Shown: positions 54,776-64,000 of the stretch, piece by piece
How the letters are laid out: each line of letters begins with the position of its first letter
Numbering within the stretch: the first letter of the stretch is position 1
From: Odiellus spinosus
Lineage: Eukaryota > Arthropoda > Arachnida > Opiliones > Phalangiidae
Length of the DNA stretch: 64,000 nt
Direction: 5' to 3'
Assembly (NCBI GenBank): GCA_963920705.1
Contig: OY987233.1
Coordinates: 8,174,001 to 8,238,000 of the forward strand
Position numbers and translations under genes: made by a program
The notes under the pieces: generated by a model
Seen by the model: only the letters and a program-made list of their open reading frames with translations
Told to the model about the DNA's origin: nothing
Database searches by the model: none

Positions 54776-55775
54776 TTGTTAATATCTAAATATCCTCATA
54801 ATTTATGCATCGAATCTTGATCCAATTTGGTTTGATTTCAGCCATAGATCATATCTCTACGATACATATATAAAATCGAAAGATATTCGCATCTAAAATA
54901 AAATTTACATCAGAAACCAAATTACCATCCACGATCTTTACAACGCCATACATCTCTTATAATATAAGATAAGATAACCCTAAAAAAACATCAAAAAGTT
55001 TCTTCATTTCCCAACAGTGGCGTCAAAAATCTAACCAGAAAAATCATATTTCTTTGACACTTTTTGGATAAAGATACAGAAAATATATATAAAAACCAAC
55101 CCACCAAAAAAAAAAAAGATACATTTTTTTATCCATCCTCAAAACATCCGTATCAAATCATCGCCTCAAAGGATGGCAAAGAAAAAGAATTTTTCTAGAA
55201 AAATATTTAAGATTTAACCGGATAGATTTTCATCAAGGTTCTGCGCAATGTTATAGAAGTTAAACGCTTTATATCTAACCCCTTTTTGGTGTGTGAGGTC
55301 AGTCAGTGTCCAGGGGGGTACCGCAAACACCTATCAAGCTTTAGGATTGGGCTATATCGGTAACCATTCAACGATAAACGGCGAGGATGCACCACCCCAA
55401 ATGACTCAGAACAAGTTAAATATCATCACGACTACTTTCTTTCATACGGTAGTTTAATATAAAGTATAAATACGCCGTAATATTATCCTCGTAATCTTTT
55501 AGAATTGAATAACTATCAGATAGGGTTTGGTTCGTCGTTTGCTTGACTTGGGTCGCGAAAAAAAAAGTCCAAAAAGGAGATTGCTGGGTAAAAGGGGGCA
55601 AAGGCGATAACTGAGTAGTGAGTGAGTTGTAGTTCAACATCTATATTGTTAGATCACAATACGGCGAGAGCTAGGCGAGGCGAACAACTTATCACTGGCT
55701 TGCTACCAAGAAAAGCCAACCGGCCGAGAAAAAAAAAAAGACATTGAGGTTTAAAGGCAAGTTCGGTTCATACTT
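54776..55775. other. No gene recognised
   Basis: AT-rich, then GC-richer from 55540. The latter lies just upstream of the candidate exon at 55776 and could hold a promoter, but no TATA or initiator can be argued. Confidence 0.35.
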
Positions 55776-55869
55776 ATGGCTGAACGAAAAGTAACATCAT
55801 TGCGGAAAAAGCAAAATTTCGGTGAGAAATTACGCCTACTACATGAGAGGTTGATATTGCTATCTGTAC
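55776..55869 (+). other. Candidate first coding exon (31 codons)
   Basis: ATG at 55776 opens a frame beginning MAERKVTSLRKKQNFGEKLR and continuing with leucine-rich residues to a consensus donor TAC/GTAAGT at 55870. Without splicing the frame ends within ~25 more codons. Charged, helix-like composition unlike the low-complexity frames around it. No family recognised and no partner exon seen; the chance of a random match is real. Confidence 0.2.
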
Positions 55870-55979
55870 GTAAGTTAGAATTACTAAATGTTACTGTAAT
55901 CAGTTACCCTGTACAGACTTTAATGGTAGTTAGATTTGTCCACTAAATAATTTTATCGGACTTGTTTTAATTGTTTCGT

Positions 55980-56521
55980 GAACTCTAAATGGAAATCGAG
56001 TAGCATTTTCGGAAAGATCGTTAAAAAACGATTCAAAATATATATACATATGTCATAGAACAAAATTACAGCGACAGTAAAAATACATATTTTATAATCG
56101 CCATTTTCGAAATTTTTAAAATGAAAATTCCCCGCAATCTACGTCATCACTATGGTCGCGAGATTTCGCTATTGCATAGACCTTCCTACAGTTGATTCTC
56201 GTCGCGTTCTGGCACCAGTGATAAGGTCGCTTTCGTGCGGTCTTTTTAGTAAAAGTACTCAATCCAGAACAGTCAAGTACTTTTCGTATGAAAATTAAGA
56301 TTAATTACGTTCCAGAAGTAAACTACGTCATATATTGGAAAAAAATGACCAATATATTTTTAACATTTTAATTTTGAAGTTTATTTCTAACGCGTCAATC
56401 CAGAGGTATAAAATTTTGTATGTGGCATTTTAATAGTATGATAAAACTAAAAATATAAGCAAATGTAATCTTTTTTAACGATCTTTCCGAAAATGCTACT
56501 CAATTTCCCTTTGGAATTCAT
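55980..56521 (+). mobile_element. Dispersed repeat family R1, complete copy with inverted ends
   Basis: The body (56092-56475) matches 118-480 and 2166-2440. It is framed by ~48-bp inverted repeats: GAGTAGCATTTTCGGAAAGA at the left (from 55998) and TCTTTCCGAAAATGCTACTC at the right. This defines family R1 as a ~540-bp TIR element. Duplication unclear. Confidence 0.75.
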
Positions 56522-57196
56522 AAAAAATCGGTGACAAATTCACTTTAAATAATAAATTCTACGAGTGTTATTATTAATACATTTTGAGAAAGATTTTGAA
56601 TAAATTAAAAATGATTTTTGGGTGTCGACGTTTTTCGCTAGTGAGAACGCGTACTTGGAAAAATCCGTTCTTTCTCTGGAACTGAGTAAAAACGGGGAAC
56701 CACGCGACAAGAAAAATGGCCGTTATGCTCGTTCTAGCGTAAAAGAATAGCAGATCATTTAGCAATTTTTGGCCGTGGACATCTATTTTAGAAGAAGAAA
56801 AAAAAGGGGCCCTATTCGCCTCGCTGCGACTCTCTCCACGACATTTTTTTTCTATATTTTCCTCATATCAGAGAATAAGCCAACGCACCAACGCGATAAC
56901 TGAATTTTTCTCGACCCGAGTGAGCCTTTGTAACTGACTGTACTAGGCCTATCCACAAAACGAGACTGAATAGAACGATAGCTTAAAAGAGGTTAGATAT
57001 AGTACGAACGATCAATTCTGTAATATTATATATATTGCTTCAATAAGCTTCATTATCTGAACAGACTGGATATATCTTCTATATCCACCAAGTCGGATTA
57101 TTATATCGAAGCACCTAACGTAAAGGGATTACGAAAAGGAACATTTTAAAATAACTTTCGGGAATTATTTAATAGCATATTGCACTAACCAAAAGT
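56522..57196. other. No gene recognised
   Basis: No repeat partner or domain-bearing frame noticed. Confidence 0.4.
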
Positions 57197-57203
57197 CTAT
57201 CAC

Positions 57204-57519
57204 CAAGAATCCATTCAGGTTCCATAAGAATATGGGAGGGCCGCGATTCAATAACCATCCTCCCAAACTTTGTAGCAGAAGTTCGTCCGCTTCGAATCGA
57301 TTTTTCAAGTAAATCGCTCCTGACATCTATTATTAACCCGCGACACTAACGACCTAGACATAATATTTTGGGTAATAAAAATGGAGCTGACCGAAAAAAG
57401 ATCTAAGCGTACAAATGTTGCGAAAATTGCACACGAACTTTTGTTACAAAGTTTGGGAGGATGGTACCAGAGGCTAAAGCTATGCTCCCATATTCTTATG
57501 GAAACTGAATGGATTCTTG
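57204..57519 (+). mobile_element. MITE, P-like family A, copy 3
   Basis: 316 bp, CAAGAATCCATTC...GAATGGATTCTTG, flanked by exact 7-bp duplications CTATCAC (57197-57203 and 57520-57526). It lies directly left of dispersed repeat D. Confidence 0.9.
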
Positions 57520-57528
57520 CTATCACTT

Positions 57529-57815
57529 AAATCCATAAAAGTAAACAGCGCCCCGTAGCTTATTATTATCAGCAAAGGTCAAGTTTTACGTACTAGCCCA
57601 TCACTTGAAAATAGACAAAAAGTCATCACCCCTGTCTGGTTCGAGTAATTTGGACTCTTCCTCGATATTTTGAGTCGAGAGAGAGAGAGACGGAATTTAG
57701 GCTGGCCGCGCTTGGCTATATCGTCTTCCCTCACAAATCCGTAATTTCTCCAAAGAGTGGCGCTTCCTCCGTTCACTATTTACACCGACTGCTGCCGCTA
57801 GAGTGTCTCGAATCA
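57529..57815 (+). repeat. Dispersed repeat D, copy 2
   Basis: Complement of 54519-54775 over most of its length. Includes a GAGAGAGAGAGA microsatellite near 57675. Leads directly into the 20-bp array. Confidence 0.72.
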
Positions 57816-59190
57816 GAAGAATTCGAGACCATTCGAAAGAATTCGAGACCATTCGAAAGAATTCGAGACCATTCGAAAGAATTCGAGACCATTCGAAAGA
57901 ATTCGAGACCATTCGAAAGAATTCGAGACCATTCGAAAGAATTCGAGACCATTCGAAAGAATTCGAGACCATTCGAAAGAATTCGAGACCATTCGAAAGA
58001 ATTCGAGACCATTCGAAAGAATTCGAGACCATTCGAAAGAATTCGAGACCATTCGAAAGAATTCGAGACCATTCGAAAGAATTCGAGACCATTCGAAAGA
58101 ATTCGAGACCATTCGAAAGAATTCGAGACCATTCGAAAGAATTCGAGACCATTCGAAAGAATTAGAGACCATTCGAAAGAATTCGAGACCATTCGAAAGA
58201 ATTCGAGACCATTCGAGACCATTCGAAAGAATTCGAGACCATTCGAAAGAATTCGAGACCATTCGAAAGAATTCGAGACCATTCGAAAGAATTCGAGACC
58301 ATTCGAAAGAATTCGAGACCATTCGAAAGAATTCGAGACCATTCGAAAGAATTCGAGACCATTCGAAAGAATTCGAGACCATTCGAAAGAATTCGAGACC
58401 ATTCGAAAGAATTCGAGACCATTCGAAAGAATTAGACCATTCGAAAGAATTAGACCATTCGAAAGAATTCGAGACCATTCGAAAGAATTCGAGACCATTC
58501 GAGACCATTCGAAAGAATTCGAGATCATTCGAAAGAATTCGAGACCATTCGAAAGAATTCGAGACCATTCGAAAGAATTCGAGACCATTCGAAAGAATTC
58601 GAGACCATTCGAAAGAATTCGAGACCATTCGAAAGAATTCGAGACCATTCGAAAGAATTCGAGACCATTCGAAAGAATTCGAGACCATTCGAAAGAATTC
58701 GAGACCATTCGAAAGAATTCGAGACCATTCGAAAGAATTCGAGACCATTCGAAAGAATTCGAGACCATTCGAAAGAATTCGAGACCATTCGAAAGAATTA
58801 GAGACCATTCGAAAGAATTAGAGACCATTCGAAAGAATTCGAGACCATTCGAAAGAATTCGAGACCATTCGAAAGAATTTGAGACCATTCGAAAGAATTC
58901 GAGACCATTCGAAAGAATTCGAGACCATTCGAAAGAATTCGAGACCATTCGAGACCATTCGAAAGAATTCGAGACCATTCGAAAGAATTTGAGACCATTC
59001 GAAAGAATTTGAGACCATTCGAAAGAATTCGAGACCATTCGAAAGAATTAGTGACCATTCGAAAGAATTCGAGACCATTCGAAAGAATTAGAGACCATTC
59101 GAAAGAATTCGAGACCATTCGAAAGAATTCGAGACCATTCGAAAGAATTCGAGACCATTCGAAAGAATTAGAGACCATTCGCAAGAGTTC
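57816..59190 (+). repeat. 20-bp minisatellite, ~68 units
   Basis: Unit ATTCGAAAGAATTCGAGACC, itself two related decamers (ATTCGAAAGA and ATTCGAGACC). Single decamers are occasionally missing (58211, 58500, 58950) and some units read AATTAGACC or AATTTGAGACC. Left ~17 units are almost uniform; variants concentrate at the right. Open stretches up to 420 codons on the minus strand are repeat artefacts. Confidence 0.98.
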
Positions 59191-59194
59191 GAGA

Positions 59195-59365
59195 CTATCG
59201 AGTCTGATTTACTCTAGAAAGAATATATTTTGCCTGACCGCCTTTCTGCACAAATTTCGGAATAACTTAGAGTGAAACCATGGGCAGAGAAAATCGGACT
59301 CATTTCATCGTCACCCGCAGTATGTCGTCTTATAAACTTGAAGGATGATTTACTTGTGATATTAC
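59195..59365 (+). repeat. Dispersed repeat piece shared with 1045-1210
   Basis: Starts right after the 20-bp array with ATCGAGTCTGATTTACTCTA. The counterpart at 1045-1210 has no array to its left, so the array is an insertion or expansion specific to this copy. Confidence 0.7.
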
Positions 59366-59896
59366 TATAGTAAATTTTACTTCATAGAGTTGGAATCAAG
59401 AGAAACACTAAACTTCATTCATTACTTAGAAAACAAATCAGTTAGATAAATGATAACCTAGCTTTGAACGCGCTTTCAATCCGAGATAGAAATTATTAAA
59501 TATAAATTCAGCCTTACTTCACATCCCAGTGGCATCCAGGCTGGAGATATTATATCTCATCTTTTTCATTTATGATGTTGTTGGCAATAGTAGAAATCTT
59601 TGCGTGGAGGGGTACAAGGCTTAGATCTTTTCCTCTTGGATGAGTTTCAGCGGTTTTCATCTCTTCAATAATATTTTGCCATGGTTAGCGACCTCCTAAA
59701 AAAAAGATAAAAAATAAAAAAATGATAAAAATAACATCATTGCATTACCGCAACTTCCACGATTATGCTCACACAAACTTCTATATGTGAAAGGGTTGGT
59801 CACACAGTACAAAAACTAATACATGAGACCCAAGAACGTAGGAAGATATATAATTGATGGAGGTGCAGTGCATCCCATTAGATGTTATTTCACCAT
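59366..59896. other. No gene recognised
   Basis: AT-rich, no repeat partner noted. Confidence 0.4.
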
Positions 59897-60357
59897 CCAA
59901 GGTAAACTTGAAGCTTTTGAATGTTTTTTCGCAACCATCGCATGCCTAAAAACGTAGTTGAGAATTTTCAAGCAATTTTTTGACACGTGTTTGGTGTTTA
60001 AAATAATTTCAGAAGTTTGGTTAAGTTTGAATAAAAGTAAATATAAATTCAAACCAATTATATTAATTAAACCTTCAACAGCGCTTGATGCCCAAAGTCT
60101 TGAATATTAAACGCCGGTCTATTCTCTTAATGTAATGACATTTTACAAGTGCTTTTGAAGGCTGAAATAATATGATTGGCCCAAATTTATATTTACTTTT
60201 ATTCAAATTTTACCAAACTTTAGAAATTAATTTAAACACCAAAAACTTGTCTAAAAATCGCTTGAAAATTCTCGAATACGTTTTTTTGGCATCCGGTGAT
60301 TCCGGAAATAAATTCAAAATATATATGTTCTATTTTTAGCTCTAAGTTTCCTTTTAA
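59897..60357 (+). mobile_element. Hairpin element family H1, copy 4 (most complete)
   Basis: Arms pair from AGCTTTTGAATG / AATTCAAAATAT-like outer ends inward through GAGAATTTTCAAGCAATTTT, TTTGGTGTTTAAA and CCTTCAACAGCGCTTG; ends near TTTCCTTTTAA. About 460 bp with a short loop near 60100. Confidence 0.72.
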
Positions 60358-60372
60358 CTACTGAACACCTAG

Positions 60373-60917
60373 AGCTCGGAATTCGTATAATTTTTATTAA
60401 TTGGATAAAATCTACCAAATTCTGTTGTATTATTATCTGTTTGATTAAAAATATACTATTTTTCATTCGAGTTAACTTATTCCAAGATAAAGTAAAAAAC
60501 GTAATTCGTATCCGTTTTTATCCAAAAAATGGCCTTATCTTAGAATATTATCCGCGTTATACGTTCGGATGAAAAAATTCAAAACTTATTTCCGTGAAAA
60601 ATAATGAATAAAAATATGATTTAAAATGTTAGTTTCGTTGTTTTATTTATATCCTTCGAATTAAAATTCAATTTGAAATATTTTTCTTATATTTTAGACT
60701 AATTCTGGAAACGTGAATTTTCTTATCCATCGTTATACGTTCGAAGACGAGTAATTTGTTCGTAGATAAAGCGTAAAAATCTTATCTTCGGGTAAACCTT
60801 ATACATTTAACAATTATACGAAGATGCAAATTTAATTTTTTAGTTACAATTTATCTGAAAATAAAATATCTGAAAATATACGAATAACAGAAGATAATGG
60901 ATATCCGATTCCAAGCT
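60373..60917 (+). mobile_element. MITE family G, subfamily 2, complete copy
   Basis: 545 bp from AGCTCGGAATTCGTATAATT to GGATATCCGATTCCAAGCT. Shares ends with subfamily 1 but has a different interior. Related truncated copies at 3310-3692 and 10321-10730. Confidence 0.78.
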
Positions 60918-61489
60918 TGTTATCTCATTTTACGTACGATTTCCTTCAGCCTTCCTTTAATATTTTCCCACTGATAAAAAACTAATTACGAAAATTCGAA
61001 GCTTATAGGTATTCCTCCTATTTATATATATATTTTAATTTTCCGAACTCAAGATTATTCAATACACAAAACTTGTATAAAGCTTAAAGCTTCGCTGTAT
61101 TGTTATAGTTTTTGCGCTAAGCTAAAGGTCTTTGGATAAGGTCTTAGCTAAGTAAATGTCATTCGCAAGGCGTTGGCCTGGAGTGCGCGAATCGGGGGTC
61201 CTATTCCAAGAGCGTCAAACGTCTCAACACGTCAACAACAGAGAAATCTCAGCCAACACTTTCCTTTGTTATAAATGTTCGGGAAACACCAAGAAATCCC
61301 GACAAACCCTCCCGCGGTTAGACAAATTTTATACTATCATTAAACAACAATGGAAAAACTCCGTTTAACGTAACTACCCCCCCCCCCCTGTTCAAGGGCA
61401 GAGGGCATGGTCAGTACGCCCAAATTATTTTTATAACAAGTGTATAAGGACTACTCGAGAAAGGGTTAAAGTTTTAAGCAACCTGTAAC
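60918..61489. other. No gene recognised; poly-C tract
   Basis: Run of ~12 C near 61377-61389. A 70-codon frame (61156-61368) has no recognised domain. Confidence 0.4.
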
Positions 61490-61660
61490 TCGATTCGGGC
61501 CAATTGATCTCGCACCAAGATGGCTAATTTAATTTAAAAAATCTTGAGGCGTGACGTCGGTTTTACTTTTCATTTCAATGCGAAAGAAATCGGCTATACC
61601 TAAGAGGAAAAATCAAATTTATTCAAAAACGATCCAAATTACCTAGACCCATTTTCCAGG
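61490..61660 (+). repeat. Dispersed repeat family C, partial
   Basis: GTGACGTCGGTTTTACTTTT and AATTGATCTCGC blocks as in the arm of the next element. Confidence 0.55.
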
Positions 61661-61856
61661 ATAAACAAATAAAAATATACCTTGTCACATTTCATTAGAA
61701 AAATGTCAACTAAAATTTAATATATTCTAGGTCTTTAAACAATTTTTAATTAAATTTTTGTCACATTTATTTTTTATACTAACTGACAAAAATAATATTA
61801 TGCTTTTTAAAATCTTCGAGGTTCACAATTTTCCGAATTTTTCTTTTCCAATATAA

Positions 61857-62564
61857 TTAAATGGCAATATATTTTCAAACTGACCGTTATTGAACAAGTT
61901 TTTGGTGTTCAAAAGTAGGAACGCAACGTGATTCGTTTCTCAAATAGATTTCGCGCCAAGTTCGCAAATTTAATCTTTAGAAATTGAAAACATTTGCGAG
62001 ACTGTTTTTACATACGCGTGACGTCGGTTTTACTTTCTATTTATCCAATGAGGGAAAATGTAATCCGTTCAAATTAGATAATTTAAACAGAATTCGACCA
62101 ACTCAAGTTCAACAAAAGTGGAGCAAAGAAATTTTCCATCTTCAGGGTTCGTACACAACCTGAAAAACCTGGAAAATTCAGGGAATTTGGAAATTGGACC
62201 AAAAGGTCAGGGAATTTAAAAATTTAAATATTTTGGTACGTGTCAAGGAACTGTTGTCGATAAGTTGACCAATTAATTGGAATATAATTGTTATAAACTG
62301 ATAATTTTTGCCTAAAGATTAAATCTTTTCTCAAATTCTTAGTATTCTATCGAATTCTGTTTAAATTATCTAATTTGAGCTATTTTGGACCGACTTTGAT
62401 TTTCTCTCATTGGGTAAATGGAAAGTAAAACCGACGTCACGCGTATGTAAACACCTCACAATTGCTTTCAATTTCAAAAGATTAAATTTGCAAACTATAG
62501 AAATTAATTTAAACACCAAAAATGTGTCCAATAACGGTCGGTTTGAAATTATATAGTCATTTAA
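61857..62564. mobile_element. TTAA-ended foldback element with CCCTGAC-family loop
   Basis: TTAA at 61857-61860 and 62561-62564 bracket arms of ~230 bp: ATGGCAATATATTTTCAAAC versus (from the right) ATGACTATATAATTTCAAAC, then GACCGTTATTG, TTTTTGGTGTT and GTGACGTCGGTTTTAC. The ~220-bp loop contains CCCTGAC-family motifs in reverse orientation (GTCAGGGAATTT). Probably a TTAA-specific element with a nested hAT-like fragment. Confidence 0.72.
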
Positions 62565-62566
62565 TT

Positions 62567-63239
62567 ATTTGCACTAACAACATTTATTACTGTAAGGTAT
62601 TTAAAGGTATCTAGCCCCTTGTGGTCTATCTTTTCCTTGAGCACCAAAGCGCGACGGTGAGAACATTTCTACAGGCGTCAATAGAAAATACATTAGTTTC
62701 TCGAAGCCTAAATGTTGACTTCACACTGAGCCTGAAACACTTTTACAGGAGTACAGGGAAAAACGCCCAAGTTTTGTTATTATTATATTCCCGAAAAAGT
62801 TATAGCTTGTGCTCCAAGGTAAGCGAGAACTCTGGTTACATAAAGACTCCATTTGGATAAATTCCCTAACATCTCTTTAATAAAGAAAGCAAAATCTGGC
62901 CAATCACAATCTAAGTAAAAGAACCGATGTATCTTTTTTCCTGTACATTCATTCGTCAAAACGAATATTGCTGATAACAGGATAAAAACAACATTTACGA
63001 AGATGGAGATAATATCGAGCTGGTTATCAAGAGAACTAAAGCGAAAGTATCGCGTGTTTATGATCTAGTTATTTATCTTTTAAGGGTTGGCTATACTAAA
63101 ATTTGGCTGATACTAAAATTTAGCGACAACGGTATTATCATTTTCAGACGAGACGTAACTATAGCCGGTTTAATCAGATTTAACCGTGAATTAATCACAA
63201 TTAACCCAGAAGGATACGTTAACCTCGGTTACATTTGAT
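62567..63239. other. No gene recognised
   Basis: Open for 79 codons from a GTG at 62621; no motif. A short direct duplication of ACTAAAATTT near 63093-63122. Confidence 0.4.
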
Positions 63240-63571
63240 CAGAAGCCGATGAAACCCTCCTTTGAAGTTAACTCTAATGTTACATATAGCGCTCCTCTCT
63301 GTATGGGTAAAATTCACAATTTTACGAGATCGGAGGGGTCCTACTTACCCCCCTGTCTACGGAAAATTAGAAATTCTCTTTCTCCACAAACGACGACGTT
63401 TTTTTGACGAACTCCAAGGCTGCTAGAGATATTCGCTCGACGAACTCCCGCTCCGAAAATATCTACCGTTAGGAGGCGTACGAATCGCGCTTTTTGAAAC
63501 TAACCCATACAGAGAGGGGTAGACAAGACCCGGGAGTAATAGACTTCAAAGGAGGGTTTCATCGGCTTTTG
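63240..63571 (-). mobile_element. MITE, P-like family B, copy 2
   Basis: 332 bp, reverse orientation of 12653-12990, ends CAGAAGCCGATGAAACCCTC and GGTTTCATCGGCTTTTG. Flanks (ATTTGAT and TAGAAAC) do not match, so the duplication has decayed or one end was rearranged. Confidence 0.82.
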
Positions 63572-64000
63572 TAGAAACTTAAGGGAAAATATTCTAAATT
63601 ATAGTAACTTATAGGAACACATTGAAAAAACAGAAAAATGATAAAATATAGGAAATATGGTAACTGAGTTTTGACTAGACCATTCGTGGCACAAACCCTT
63701 TATAACGCAATGGTTTGGATTCTGTTATACAAGCGGGTCTCAATTTATATATCCATCTTCGGAATATGTTTCGTATAAATATCTTTGGGATGGTTCGGGC
63801 AGTCAGTACCCCGAGAGCGCACCAGGGGTTACTCGGGGGGCCAAAAATGGATTCCCCGATGAAACACTCTAGAGAAATCTTGTAATGCATCTTTTTAGTA
63901 GTCGAGCTGGTGGATAAAAGTATATCCGATATAGTTTTTAGCTTTAAGAAAAACGACTGACACGAGTACCCTTTGGGGCGTCACTCGGTGGACGTTCCCG
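63572..64000. other. No gene recognised
   Basis: GC-richer patch near 63790-63860; no frame or repeat partner supported within the window. Confidence 0.35.

Noticed and set aside
57776-59184. Minus-strand open frames up to 420 codons with SNSFEW/FFRMV repeats
   Set aside because: Produced by the 20-bp array, open in several frames at once; no non-repeat domain.

Overview
This is non-coding, repeat-dense, AT-rich DNA from an animal genome, most likely an invertebrate. The animal call rests on one intact BEL/Pao LTR retrotransposon (a group known only from metazoans) and on many short TIR transposons with animal-type target-site duplications (TSDs). Degenerate GGTTAGGTTAG tracts inside one element hint at an arthropod (TTAGG telomeres), but weakly. 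No bacterial operons, tRNAs, rRNAs or CRISPR arrays are visible, and no host gene could be identified. Two very short candidate exons (55.8 kb plus strand, 54.1 kb minus strand) are the only hints of host coding sequence.

Layout: 0-16.9 kb is a mosaic of small non-autonomous DNA transposons and hairpin elements, some nested. 16.9-24.2 kb is the BEL/Pao element: two apparently identical 700-bp LTRs, ATATA duplications, a primer-binding site matching the tRNA-Phe 3' end, and one uninterrupted 1812-codon polyprotein (gag-like, zinc knuckles, protease, reverse transcriptase, RNase H, integrase). 24.6-59.2 kb carries a striking series of tandem arrays: 23-bp (24.7 kb), 22-bp (27.5 kb), 33-bp (31.3 kb), 23-bp (32.7 kb), ~150-bp (36.3-42.2 kb), ~28-bp with poly-A (43.8 kb), 24-bp (48.5 kb) and 20-bp (57.8 kb). 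59.2-64 kb returns to MITE mosaic.

The most interesting content is structural. (1) Three unrelated MITE families have CA...TG ends and 7-bp target duplications, the signature of P-superfamily elements such as Galileo and 1360; one insertion is supported by an unoccupied relative of its target. (2) A foldback-like element with 9-bp duplications and subterminal tandem repeats sits twice in the ~150-bp satellite, 2279 bp apart and at the same phase, so it was probably copied together with the satellite. (3) At least two satellites appear to have grown out of dispersed elements that exist elsewhere in the window with single units. (4) Two arrays show layered variant blocks, as if they expanded from the inside.

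Limits: repeat boundaries and identities were judged by eye. Superfamily assignments of MITEs rest on TSD length and terminal bases only, because no transposase is present in the window.
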